Under the pieces are notes generated by a model. The model saw only the letters and a program-made list of their open reading frames with translations. It had not been told where the DNA came from and searched no databases. A DNA stretch of 12,483 nt from Methanomicrobiales archaeon (GTDB lineage: Archaea > Halobacteriota > Methanomicrobia > Methanomicrobiales > JACTUA01). Both the position numbers and the translations under genes were made by a program. Below are positions 1 to 6,473 of this stretch, piece after piece. The number at the start of each line of letters is the position of its first letter. Position 1 is the first letter of the stretch. The stretch is taken from assembly GCA_028678905.1 (NCBI GenBank), contig JAJRCO010000164.1:1-12483 (forward strand). Reading direction: 5' to 3'.

Positions 1-1630
1 GGTACTTCTTCAGCACACGGGTGAATATTTCGACTGAGGTCTCAAATTCTTCCGGGATTACCTCGTCTGCTCCCAGTCGGTAGAGAGGCTCCACCTCCTG
101 GATATAGCGCGTGCGCACGATGATATACAGATTTGGGTTCATACGCCTCGCCAGCTCGGTAATCCTTCTCGAAGAGGTCGGGTCATTGATCACCACCACT
201 AGAATCCGCGCCTGTTCGACAGAGGCGTGATGCATTATCGCCTCATTGGTCGCATCACCGTATGCAATGGGTTCCCCTTTTGCCCTTTCCGCCCGAACCG
301 TCTCCGGGTTCATTTCCAGAATGACATACGGAATGCTCCCTACCCGGGCTGCCCGGGAAAGATTTCTTCCGTTTACACCGTATCCTACGATGACAAGGTG
401 ATCGTGAAGCGGAGGCGGCTGGCGAACTTCACCCGATACTCTTCCGGTGCGGAATCGCTCAGGAAGAGGGAGGTACCCGGATATATTCACCACCCGAGGA
501 CCGGCGGAAAGAAGGAAAGGCGTCGCGGCCATGGTGACCAGAGCCACGGCAATAAAGATCTGGTACGCATCCGGTGTCAGCAGGCCAAACGCCAGACCGC
601 TCTGGGATAGAATGAAAGAGAACTCTCCCACCTGACTCAGTCCCATTCCAACAAGGACAATGGTTCGAATCGGATACCCCAGAATCGCAGGCACTGCTCC
701 TGCGATCACCGCTTTCAGGATGATTACCAGTACCACCAGGAGGAGAACCAGCTCCCAGTGAGCGATCAGGAACTGAATATCCAGGAGCATTCCCACCGAA
801 ACGAAGAAGAAACTGGTGAAGATATCCCGAAATGGGATCACGTTCCCAATCGCCTGGCCGCTGTATTCGGATTCGGAAATGATGAGTCCCGCAAGGAGAG
901 CTCCCAGGGCGAGGGAGAGGCCGGCCAGGGAGGTAAGCCAGGCAACACCAATGCATGTGAGTACCACAAACAGGAGAAAGAGTTCTCGGTTTCGCGTTCT
1001 CGCGATCTGGAATAACAGGAAGGGCACGAACCACTTCGCACAGGCGACCAGAAATGCGACGATCGCGATATCCCAGAAGAGCATGGTGAGGAGTGATCCC
1101 CCCTCCAGGGTTCCGATCCCGGCGAGAAAAGGCAGGGCGAGCATCATCGGGATCGCAATAAGGTCCTGAAAGATCAGGATGGCGAGAGTCATATTGCCAT
1201 GAGGGGTGTCCACTTCCCCTCGTTCCTGGAGAATTTTCAGAACGATGGCGGTACTGGAAAGGGCAACCAGAAAACCGATCAGAATGGATTCCCTCGGGGG
1301 CAGGCCAAAGGTCAGGCAGGTTGCAGTAGCGATGAGCGCCGTCAAAGCAACCTGTAGGGAGCCACCCACCAGTACACTCTGCCGTATTTTCCACAGATTG
1401 CGGAAAGAGAATTCCAGGCCGATGGTGAACAGGAGGAGGATGATCCCGATCTCCGCAAGCAACTCCACCTGTTCGATGGCGCTGATCAGGCTGAGGCCGT
1501 GTGGACCCACCAGGAGCCCGGTGAGAATAAAACCAACCACTGCCGGTATGCGCAGGAGATTGAAGAGAAAAATCACCACGATGGAGAGGCCAAAAATGAC
1601 CACAATGCTGGAGAGGAGGGATAGTTCCAC
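1..1630 (-). CDS. KefB/CPA2-type cation:proton antiporter with RCK domain, C-terminus cut by window edge
   Basis: Monovalent cation:proton antiporter (CPA2 family) of the cytoplasmic membrane. I translated an open minus-strand frame of about 543 codons from a GTG at 1630 to the window edge. Residues 1 to about 390 are a run of hydrophobic segments, including the family-typical stretch LGALLAGLIISESEY (about 242-256). A TrkA-N/RCK nucleotide-binding domain starts near residue 411, with the dinucleotide-binding motif GYGVNG at about 416-421 and a following beta-alpha pattern. The family exchanges K+ or Na+ for H+, gated by NAD(H) or other ligands at the RCK domain; which ion applies here cannot be told. 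The GTG start is preceded by GAGG about 8 nt upstream, and the first residues (VELSLLSSIVVIF) begin the first helix as usual for KefB proteins. The gene follows the small membrane protein by 17 nt, so they are probably co-transcribed. The true C-terminus (possibly a TrkA-C domain) lies outside the window. Confidence 0.93.
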   Translation of the reverse strand, partial: MELSLLSSIVVIFGLSIVVIFLFNLLRIPAVVGFILTGLLVGPHGLSLISAIEQVELLAEIGIILLLFTIGLEFSFRNLWKIRQSVLVGGSLQVALTALIATATCLTFGLPPRESILIGFLVALSSTAIVLKILQERGEVDTPHGNMTLAILIFQDLIAIPMMLALPFLAGIGTLEGGSLLTMLFWDIAIVAFLVACAKWFVPFLLFQIARTRNRELFLLFVVLTCIGVAWLTSLAGLSLALGALLAGLIISESEYSGQAIGNVIPFRDIFTSFFFVSVGMLLDIQFLIAHWELVLLLVVLVIILKAVIAGAVPAILGYPIRTIVLVGMGLSQVGEFSFILSQSGLAFGLLTPDAYQIFIAVALVTMAATPFLLSAGPRVVNISGYLPLPERFRTGRVSGEVRQPPPLHDHLVIVGYGVNGRNLSRAARVGSIPYVILEMNPETVRAERAKGEPIAYGDATNEAIMHHASVEQARILVVVINDPTSSRRITELARRMNPNLYIIVRTRYIQEVEPLYRLGADEVIPEEFETSVEIFTRVLKKY

Positions 1631-1647
1631 GCTGCTAACCTCTGGCC

Positions 1648-1965
1648 CTAGGCCTGGCCTGCCTCGTAACGTCTCTTACCGGCAATGGTGCGAATCATGA
1701 TGGCCGGAACGATGATGACCGCATAGGCCAGAAACATGGACACGTGGGTGTCCGGAAAAAGGATCTGGAGGAGGCCATCGATTCCCCCCAGTGTTCCCAT
1801 ACCCATCAGATTGTATCCGATCCACAGGGTGTAACCACGTTCGTTCTTTATCCGTCCGGGCGAATAACGGGGGATCAGGGAGAGGTTCCTTTTTATACCC
1901 ACCAGATATCCCCATACCACGAATCCAAGAGCCGCAAAAAAAGTGAATATGGTCAGCGGTTCCAT
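1648..1965 (-). CDS. small three-helix membrane protein, possibly DUF3784-like
   Basis: A 105-residue hydrophobic protein with three probable membrane helices: residues about 4-24, 47-70 and 74-95. Between helices 1 and 2 is a basic loop (GIKRNLSLIPRYSPGRIKNERG), followed by WIGYNLMGMGT. The arrangement is reminiscent of DUF3784-type small membrane proteins, which carry an IAGYN-like motif, but I cannot confirm membership. No catalytic motif is visible. It lies 17 nt upstream of the antiporter GTG on the same strand, so a two-gene operon is likely and a role in assembling or modulating the antiporter is possible (inference). The ATG at 1965 has a GAGGAT element about 9 nt upstream. A GTTTAAAC sequence (1999-2006) may serve as its TATA element. 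Confidence 0.8.
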   Translation of the reverse strand: MEPLTIFTFFAALGFVVWGYLVGIKRNLSLIPRYSPGRIKNERGYTLWIGYNLMGMGTLGGIDGLLQILFPDTHVSMFLAYAVIIVPAIMIRTIAGKRRYEAGQA

Positions 1966-2007
1966 AGGAGAATCCTCACTGAATATACGCTGCCATTTGT
2001 TTAAACA
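1966..2007. promoter_or_regulatory. compact divergent promoter region with palindromic GTTTAAAC
   Basis: Only 42 nt separate the divergent starts of the membrane protein/antiporter pair (minus) and the caspase/CHAT-like gene (plus). The interval holds two AT-rich candidate TATA elements: GAATATAC at 1981-1988 and the palindrome GTTTAAAC at 1999-2006. The palindrome is about 37 nt from the minus-strand ATG, which fits transcription starting just before its SD. The 1981-1988 element is about 22 nt before the plus-strand TTG, slightly closer than the usual 26-27 nt. Assignment of each element to a strand is inferred. Confidence 0.4.
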
Positions 2008-2784
2008 TTGCCCGTTTTCGATACATCAAATAAGAAGAACAACATACCCCTCGTTTCGTGTGATCTCGTGGACGAAGCTGCGCTACTCGTTATGGAGGGG
2101 CCCTGGTGGACACCCGAACAGAAGCCGAAACGGCCCACCGTCCTTCCTTTCCTGGAGGGACTTGAACAATATCGGGGGGATTTCAATATTTATTATTCAA
2201 ATTTTTATGAGAAACGAGGATTCGATCGGGCATTGCAGGACGATCTCTCTCACACCCGCGAGGAACGCCTGTATCTCTATATTGCAGCACACGGGGGAAG
2301 TCGCACCATCGGAGGGATCGAATCCGAGAGCGGAAAGATCGGATGTGCGATGCACCTTACTACCCTGTTTAAAGGGATAAAAAAGATTGCTCATCACTCT
2401 TCCATAGAGGGTGTGCTCATCGGTTCCTGTTCAATCGGATGTAATGTACAGGATTTCATTCGCACGATGAAAGATTCTCCTCTCATATGGGTATTCGGCT
2501 ATACCTGCGAAATTGAATGGGTCGCGAGCACCCTTGTGGATCTGTCGATTCTCGAGCATCTGATAAATCTTAACCGGCCTGATATCAGGTCCCGAGGCCG
2601 GATTGTTGAGGCGTTTTCCCGAGCCCTGTCGCGTTTCAACCCCAGCTATCCGATCTGTAAGGTAAATGAGAAAACAAGTCCACTCGTCGATGCCATATCT
2701 CTTGTTGTTCGCCCTCGTGCCAGTCAGGCTCTGCCCCGTGAGGCGACTACAGAATTACGGGATAAGCTGGGATGGTCGGCCTGA
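2008..2784 (+). CDS. caspase/CHAT-fold cysteine peptidase-like protein
   Basis: A 258-residue soluble protein whose pattern suggests a clan CD (caspase/CHAT) peptidase fold. A hydrophobic strand ends in His-Gly (LYLYIAAHGG, His95), and 46 residues later a second strand ends in the segment GVLIGSCSIG with Cys141. This is the His...Cys dyad order and spacing of caspases, separases and CHAT proteins. Downstream FGYTCEIEW (163-171) and a helix with VDLSILEHL resemble the CHAT segment after the catalytic Cys. The N-terminal part (about 18-80) contains EGPWWTPE and FNIYYSNFYEKRGF and may be a family-specific addition. No signal peptide or membrane helix is seen. The start is uncertain: TTG 2008 is the most upstream possible (in-frame TAA at 2002); GTG 2068 and ATG 2092 are alternatives, but the latter would leave only EGPWW at the N-terminus. 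The gene ends 1 nt from the convergent reductase gene. Substrate and role are unknown; a non-peptidase caspase-fold protein is also possible. Confidence 0.8.
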   Translation: MPVFDTSNKKNNIPLVSCDLVDEAALLVMEGPWWTPEQKPKRPTVLPFLEGLEQYRGDFNIYYSNFYEKRGFDRALQDDLSHTREERLYLYIAAHGGSRTIGGIESESGKIGCAMHLTTLFKGIKKIAHHSSIEGVLIGSCSIGCNVQDFIRTMKDSPLIWVFGYTCEIEWVASTLVDLSILEHLINLNRPDIRSRGRIVEAFSRALSRFNPSYPICKVNEKTSPLVDAISLVVRPRASQALPREATTELRDKLGWSA

Positions 2785-2785
2785 A

Positions 2786-3937
2786 TCAGCCCTTCAACAC
2801 GTGTTGGTGGGCTTCAAGCGCCGCCTTTGCCCCTTCTCCCGCGGCAATAATTATCTGTTTCCCAATGATGTGGGTTACATCTCCTGCCGCAAAAGCACCT
2901 TCAACGCTGGTATGGCAGTTATGATCGACTACGATCTCCTGCAGTTCGTTCTTCTGGACCAGATCTCCCAGAAATTCCGTGTTGGGAGAAAGTCCGATCT
3001 CCAGAAATAGACCGTCAATATCAATTCTGGTTTCGTGTCCAGTCTCACGGTCTTTGAGGGTAATTCCATCCAAAAAGGGTTTGCCATGATAAGAGAGAAC
3101 TTCGGTATTTGTGATAATGGTGATATTTTTGAATTTCTCCACCTTTTTCTGATACACAGGGTCTGCCCTTATCACTTTGCGGACGATTAAATACACCCAC
3201 TGTGCGATTCCGCTCATCTCGATAGCCGCCTGGAAAGCCGAATTGCCTCCACCGACCACAGCCACTTTTTTGTCCTTGTATAAGGGGCCGTCACAGGTGG
3301 AACAGACGCTTACTCCGTGACCGATGTATGCATCCTCGTCCTTGATCCCCAGGGTGCGGGGGCGTTTTCCGGTTGCGATGATTAGACTCTTTGCATGGAG
3401 CGATTTACCGGTGACGGTCTCCAGTATGAATGCTGAATCTTTCCTTTTCACTGAGGAGACTCGATCGAGATGCAGATGAATAGGGAGCTCTTTTATCTGT
3501 TCTTCGAATTTTTTCATCAAATCCTCCCCCGTCACCATTCGGTATCCCATATAATTATCGACGGACCAGCTCCAGAGGGCCTGTCCACCGATATCTTCAC
3601 TGATGATCGCGGTGGAAAGAGATTTTCTTGCACAATACATGGCCGCGGTAAGACCAGCAGGACCTGCGCCGATAATCACCACGTCGAAATCTCCACCTCC
3701 CGCTTCTTTTCCCACCAGATCATGCAGCTTCTCAGAATCAAATCCCACCACCACCTCATCCCCCCATACCGTTACCGGCACTCCGAACTGACCGGAGACG
3801 TCTATCATCTTTTTGACTGCATCCTTGTCCGATCCCACATCAATATCTACATATTTTATCCCGTGTTTCTCCAGGAAGGCTTTGGTCATGCGGCAGTATG
3901 GGCAGTTTTTCGTGGAGTATACCGTGACTCCGACCAT
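2786..3937 (-). CDS. glutaredoxin-thioredoxin reductase fusion protein
   Basis: A 383-residue flavoprotein fusing a glutaredoxin-like thiol domain to a low-molecular-weight thioredoxin reductase. Residues 1-75 form the thioredoxin-fold module with CPYC (12-15) and the cis-proline region GVPVTV (52-57). From residue 84 the reductase follows: GAGPAG (90-95, FAD binding), the redox cysteine pair CSTC (212-215, where CATC is usual), the second nucleotide-binding GGGNSA (229-234), and the terminal FAD motif AAGDVT (350-355). The NADPH-specific HRRxxxR motif of E. coli TrxB is altered to VRKVIRAD, so the electron donor is uncertain. The expected reaction is transfer of electrons from a reduced pyridine nucleotide via FAD to the CSTC pair and then to the fused CPYC pair, in a layout recalling AhpF. 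A peroxiredoxin encoded at 8698-9345 is a natural client (inference). The ATG at 3937 has no clear SD, but a TATA box sits 27 nt upstream, suggesting a leaderless mRNA. Confidence 0.95.
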   Translation of the reverse strand: MVGVTVYSTKNCPYCRMTKAFLEKHGIKYVDIDVGSDKDAVKKMIDVSGQFGVPVTVWGDEVVVGFDSEKLHDLVGKEAGGGDFDVVIIGAGPAGLTAAMYCARKSLSTAIISEDIGGQALWSWSVDNYMGYRMVTGEDLMKKFEEQIKELPIHLHLDRVSSVKRKDSAFILETVTGKSLHAKSLIIATGKRPRTLGIKDEDAYIGHGVSVCSTCDGPLYKDKKVAVVGGGNSAFQAAIEMSGIAQWVYLIVRKVIRADPVYQKKVEKFKNITIITNTEVLSYHGKPFLDGITLKDRETGHETRIDIDGLFLEIGLSPNTEFLGDLVQKNELQEIVVDHNCHTSVEGAFAAGDVTHIIGKQIIIAAGEGAKAALEAHQHVLKG

Positions 3938-3960
3938 ATTCCATCGTGTGTGCAGCGGAA

Positions 3961-3967
3961 GTATATG
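3961..3967 (-). promoter_or_regulatory. TATA box for the glutaredoxin-thioredoxin reductase gene
   Basis: On the minus strand this reads CATATAC within TCTCATATACTTCC. Its centre is 27 nt upstream of the ATG at 3937, which is the usual distance from an archaeal TATA box to the transcription start, so the start codon probably coincides with the 5' end of the mRNA. No Shine-Dalgarno sequence is present, which agrees with this. Confidence 0.5.
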
Positions 3968-4081
3968 AGAATTGCGGGATTCGGAGTAACGCTGTTTCCT
4001 GTCAGGCGCTGGAGATTTGCTTCTTTACCCTGCGGATCTTACTGGCCACAGACTACGCCGCACGGTGTCCCTATCAACCGG

Positions 4082-4092
4082 TTTTTATATAG
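4082..4092 (+). promoter_or_regulatory. strong TATA-like box upstream of the coiled-coil gene
   Basis: TTTTTATATAG is the best plus-strand TATA match in this gap. Transcription would be predicted near 4113. The next large ORF begins 220 nt later, so a long 5' leader or a separate short RNA is implied. A second, weaker box lies at 4144-4152. Confidence 0.4.
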
Positions 4093-4325
4093 TAGAAGAT
4101 GTTCACTCCTATAGACCGGTGAGAGGATCTGGAACCTGCAGAAAATATTTAATCTGAGGGCAGGCTACATAAAGCCGAGGACATGCTTTCTTCGCGTCTC
4201 TACCAAACCAGGGGAAGTGGAGCAAGAGAGCCTATCTTTCGGAGTACTGCCATTGCATGGATGGGACATAGAAGGTAAGCCGACCCAAAGAACACTGACT
4301 AACCTGGAGATATTCGCGGAGTGAA

Positions 4326-4330
4326 GGAGG
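4326..4330 (+). promoter_or_regulatory. Shine-Dalgarno GGAGG abutting the coiled-coil start codon
   Basis: AAGGAGGT is a near-perfect SD, but only one base separates GGAGG from the ATG at 4332; 5-9 nt is usual. Either the effective pairing is shifted to the upstream GGAGTGAAG stretch, or a rare CTG at 4335 is used. No better-placed in-frame ATG or GTG exists nearby. Confidence 0.4.
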
Positions 4331-4331
4331 T

Positions 4332-5624
4332 ATGCTGGATCGACTTCGCAGCCTGTTTGGAAAAGAGGTGAGAACACCGAAGGAGATACCCTTTGATGAA
4401 CTTATCCCTTTCATTGAGAGTCAGGAAGAAGCGATACGTATACACCTGGAGGAGGAGGTTGCCACCCGGCGTCCCCAGATCGTTGCCGCGATCGAGAATG
4501 TTCGAGAGATTCTTGATTCCGTCTCCGATATCGAACGAAAACCATCTTCCCATCCCAAACTCGAGAAGATTGCCCAGTCCTCCCTTCCCCACTTCGTGCG
4601 TTCTCTGCAGCAGCATGTCAGTCGCCCACTTCCCGAGAGAGCCGAAGAGTTCTATCATGAGGTAAGCGTACTCCTGAAGGGATGTATCAATGACATGAGG
4701 GGTGCCGGCAAATATCTCCCCATGGTGTTTCCTGAAGAGATGAAAGCCCTTCGACATGAGATCGGAATTATCGGACGCACCATCAACGAATTGACTACAC
4801 TAGTTTCACAGGCTAAAGAGAAGAGGCGGCAGCTAATATCACTCCGAACGACCTGGAGCACTATTCGATCATTGACAGCCGGACAGAACGAGAGAATAGC
4901 GCGGATCGAGAAAATGCATGCGAAATCTGCACTGCTCCGGGCAGAAAGTGAACGGGTGAGGCAATCAATGAAGGGGCTGGAGCGGAGCGCTGAATACCGG
5001 GAGCTCGAGAAAAGGCAGCACCATCTTTCCCGTTCTCTGGAAGAAGCGAAGAACCTGAAGCTTCAGAAGGGTCAGGTGCTGGGGACCGTGCTCTCGCTAT
5101 ATCGCAGGGCTGCCCGCATCGCTCGCCATCAGAACAGCCGGGAGAAGGAAAAAATTCTGGAGGAAACTATCGATCTGCTTGAATCTTCTTCTCAGGATTG
5201 TGAGAGGATCAGCAGTTGTATACAGGGTACCGTTGCATCTCTTATGGAATTCATCCACTCTGGTGCCCTTCCTCTTAAGGGGCAGGATGAACAGAGAATA
5301 TTTTCTTCCCCCCAAAGCGCTGCTGATGAAATATATCAAGCCTGTGATGAGATCCGGTCAGCTGACCGGGGCATAGAGGAGTTGCAGGATCAGATTCGGG
5401 ATATGCCTGTCCATGGCACTCTTCTGCAACTGAGGGCAGAAGAGGGAAGGCTCTCCCATGACTACGAGAAAACCCTCCAGGAATGCACCGAGGAAGAAGA
5501 CGCACTCAAAAGCCTTCCAGGGCGGATCAAGACGCTCGAGAATGAGCTGAAGGGGCAGATTCCGGTTGTTCTCGGCGAAGAATGTTCCGTGATCTTCGCA
5601 CGGCTGGGGGAGCCGGTGAAATAA
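4332..5624 (+). CDS. orphan coiled-coil protein of unknown function
   Basis: A 430-residue soluble, highly charged, almost entirely helical protein; I do not recognise a characterised family. The first 135 residues are helical with a conserved-looking segment GKYLPMVFPEEMKAL (126-140). A long coiled coil follows at about 145-270, rich in Arg, Glu, Lys and Leu heptads, then a less regular helical stretch (275-330), and a second coiled coil at about 335-408 ending in KTLENELKG. There is no Walker A or signature motif, no metal-binding motif, signal peptide or membrane helix, so automatic labels such as SMC or SbcC would reflect the coiled coil only. The two coils could fold back antiparallel (inference). 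The gene stands alone: divergent neighbour upstream, convergent rubrerythrin 241 nt downstream. A structural or scaffolding role in chromosome or cell organisation is possible but unsupported. Confidence 0.85.
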   Translation: MLDRLRSLFGKEVRTPKEIPFDELIPFIESQEEAIRIHLEEEVATRRPQIVAAIENVREILDSVSDIERKPSSHPKLEKIAQSSLPHFVRSLQQHVSRPLPERAEEFYHEVSVLLKGCINDMRGAGKYLPMVFPEEMKALRHEIGIIGRTINELTTLVSQAKEKRRQLISLRTTWSTIRSLTAGQNERIARIEKMHAKSALLRAESERVRQSMKGLERSAEYRELEKRQHHLSRSLEEAKNLKLQKGQVLGTVLSLYRRAARIARHQNSREKEKILEETIDLLESSSQDCERISSCIQGTVASLMEFIHSGALPLKGQDEQRIFSSPQSAADEIYQACDEIRSADRGIEELQDQIRDMPVHGTLLQLRAEEGRLSHDYEKTLQECTEEEDALKSLPGRIKTLENELKGQIPVVLGEECSVIFARLGEPVK

Positions 5625-5633
5625 ACGGCACAA

Positions 5634-5732
5634 CCCTGTAGAGGGGAGAGGAGAGAATCATTTCTCTTCAAACAATTTTCCGGTAATCTTTCGAGAAAAT
5701 ACATTGAGATTCCTTTCATACCATCTACAGGG
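5634..5732. repeat. 9-bp inverted repeat enclosing two inner hairpins (possible structured RNA or extended 3' UTR)
   Basis: CCCTGTAGA (5634-5642) is the exact reverse complement of TCTACAGGG (5724-5732). Between them lie a hairpin of about 8 bp with a TCAT loop (5650-5669) and a 5-bp stem AATCT/AGATT (5685-5689 with 5707-5711). Together they would fold into a closed three-way structure of about 99 nt immediately after the coiled-coil stop codon. A 9-bp match in a region this size could arise by chance roughly once in ten such regions (my estimate). Confidence 0.35.
5650..5669 (+). terminator. hairpin downstream of the coiled-coil gene
   Basis: GGAGAGAA, loop TCAT, TTCTCTTC: stem of about 8 bp including one G-T pair, starting 25 nt after the stop codon at 5624 and followed by the AT-rich AAACAATTTT. 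It may terminate or protect the 3' end of the transcript; archaeal termination usually relies on T-runs, which are short here. Confidence 0.35.
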
Positions 5733-5761
5733 AGAGGTACCAAGGATTCTTTGATGATAAG

Positions 5762-5805
5762 AATCGTACAGCGGATAAATTAATCGTACTATCACATCGT
5801 CGTAC
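5762..5805. repeat. iterated TCGTAC motif (three copies)
   Basis: AATCGTAC occurs at 5762-5769 and again at 5782-5789, exactly 20 bp apart, and TCGTAC recurs at 5800-5805. This near-helical spacing is what a DNA-binding protein recognising one face of the helix would use. The site lies between two convergent genes, so it is not an obvious promoter operator. Confidence 0.35.
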
Positions 5806-5824
5806 CGGAACACAACCCGTCATG

Positions 5825-5861
5825 AAAATATATTTTGGTGAGAGGGGAGACTAGACTCTCC
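5825..5861 (-). terminator. hairpin plus T-rich tract downstream of rubrerythrin
   Basis: Read on the minus strand, the stop codon at 5866-5868 is followed within 5 nt by a GGAGA...TCTCC hairpin (5846-5861, 6-nt loop), and then by the palindromic AT tract AAAATATATTTT (5825-5836). The order hairpin then T-rich run suits a 3' end. On the plus strand the AT tract would also pass for a TATA box, but there is no gene for it to serve. Confidence 0.4.
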
Positions 5862-5865
5862 AGGA

Positions 5866-6366
5866 TTACACAATCTCTTTGAATTTCTTTTTAAACACAC
5901 TGCAGATGGGGCATTTCTCGGGAGGTTCACCAAAGAAAATATTTCCGCATACTGTGCAGATAGATATCTTTTCCGTGTTCAGATCCCGTTTTCCCTGTAT
6001 GGCATTCATCGCCCTCCGGTAAAGATCCGCATGCACCTCCTCTGCCTTCATCGCATAGGTAAACGCGGTCACCGCTTCACTTTTCTTTTCCTCTTCACCT
6101 TCTTTGATGAATGCCGGGTAAAGGGACTTAAACTCATGAGTTTCCCCTTCCACGCTCTTTTTCAAGTTCTCCATTGTGATCCCCACGCCGCCCAGAACTC
6201 GGATCATTTTACGGGCGTGGATCGCCTCGGCTTCTGCTGCGGCACGGTAAAGTTTTGCCACATTTTTGAATCCTTCAATATCTGCCTGTTCCGCAAAGAC
6301 CGTATATTTGCGGTTCGCCTGAGATTCCCCTGCAAAAGCCTCTTTCAGGTTCAGTTCGGTGCTCAT
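5866..6366 (-). CDS. rbr: rubrerythrin
   Basis: A 166-residue diiron peroxidase that reduces hydrogen peroxide to water in the cytoplasm of anaerobes. The N-terminal four-helix bundle (about 4-128) carries the iron ligands: Glu14 in AFAGESQANRKY, the first ExxH at Glu47-His50 and the second at Glu109-His112. The C-terminal rubredoxin-like domain holds CTVC (137-140) and CPIC (152-155), typical of the Fe(SCys)4 site that passes electrons to the diiron centre. Length matches small archaeal rubrerythrins. The frame stays open to a GTG at 6471, which would add 35 residues containing four cysteines, but that start lies 2 nt from the opposing radC ATG. The family-typical beginning is the ATG at 6366 (MSTELNLKEAFAGES), which I chose. 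No SD precedes it, and a weak TTATGA at about -28 suggests a leaderless transcript. Electrons may come from the rubredoxin-like or flavoprotein genes encoded downstream in this window (inference). Confidence 0.94.
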   Translation of the reverse strand: MSTELNLKEAFAGESQANRKYTVFAEQADIEGFKNVAKLYRAAAEAEAIHARKMIRVLGGVGITMENLKKSVEGETHEFKSLYPAFIKEGEEEKKSEAVTAFTYAMKAEEVHADLYRRAMNAIQGKRDLNTEKISICTVCGNIFFGEPPEKCPICSVFKKKFKEIV

Positions 6367-6473
6367 GAAAGGAGAATATGACCGATATGGCTCATAAGGT
6401 TGTTGCTGACACAAATCACAACAATTTACACCAAAGAGGTCGCAGTACTGACGGTTGATGTATTCTGGCACCG

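Larger units (their letters stand above)
3938..4331. other. 394-nt intergenic region with two plus-strand TATA-like boxes and a 31-codon ORF
   Basis: Gap between the divergent reductase and coiled-coil genes. It contains the minus-strand TATA box at 3961-3967, a strong plus-strand TATA-like run TTTTTATATAG (4082-4092), and a second AAAATATTTAAT (4142-4153). The first is flanked by two copies of the palindrome ACCGGT (4077-4082 and 4114-4119). A small ORF of 31 codons, rich in arginine (starts MLSSRLYQTR), runs 4183-4278 a few nt after the start site predicted from the second box. A 4-bp hairpin (GGCT/AGCC, 4164-4177) lies at that predicted start. I see no tRNA, SRP RNA or RNase P signature. 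The long distance from these boxes to the ATG at 4332 implies either a long leader or a small RNA. Confidence 0.4.

Noticed and set aside
459..1394. Long minus-strand ORF of 311 codons inside the antiporter region
   Set aside because: Composition (rich in Pro, Ser, Gly, Arg, His and Cys with no domain) is that of an out-of-frame read; the adjacent frame encodes a continuous KefB/RCK protein from GTG 1630.
4077..4331. Possible SRP RNA, RNase P RNA or tRNA in the gap before the coiled-coil gene
   Set aside because: No T-loop GTTCGA-type motif, no SRP helix 8 signature and no RNase P core motif; only promoters and a weak hairpin.
5740..5810. C/D-box small RNA (TGATGA at about 5752)
   Set aside because: No matching D box (CTGA) within a plausible distance and no internal D'/C' pair.
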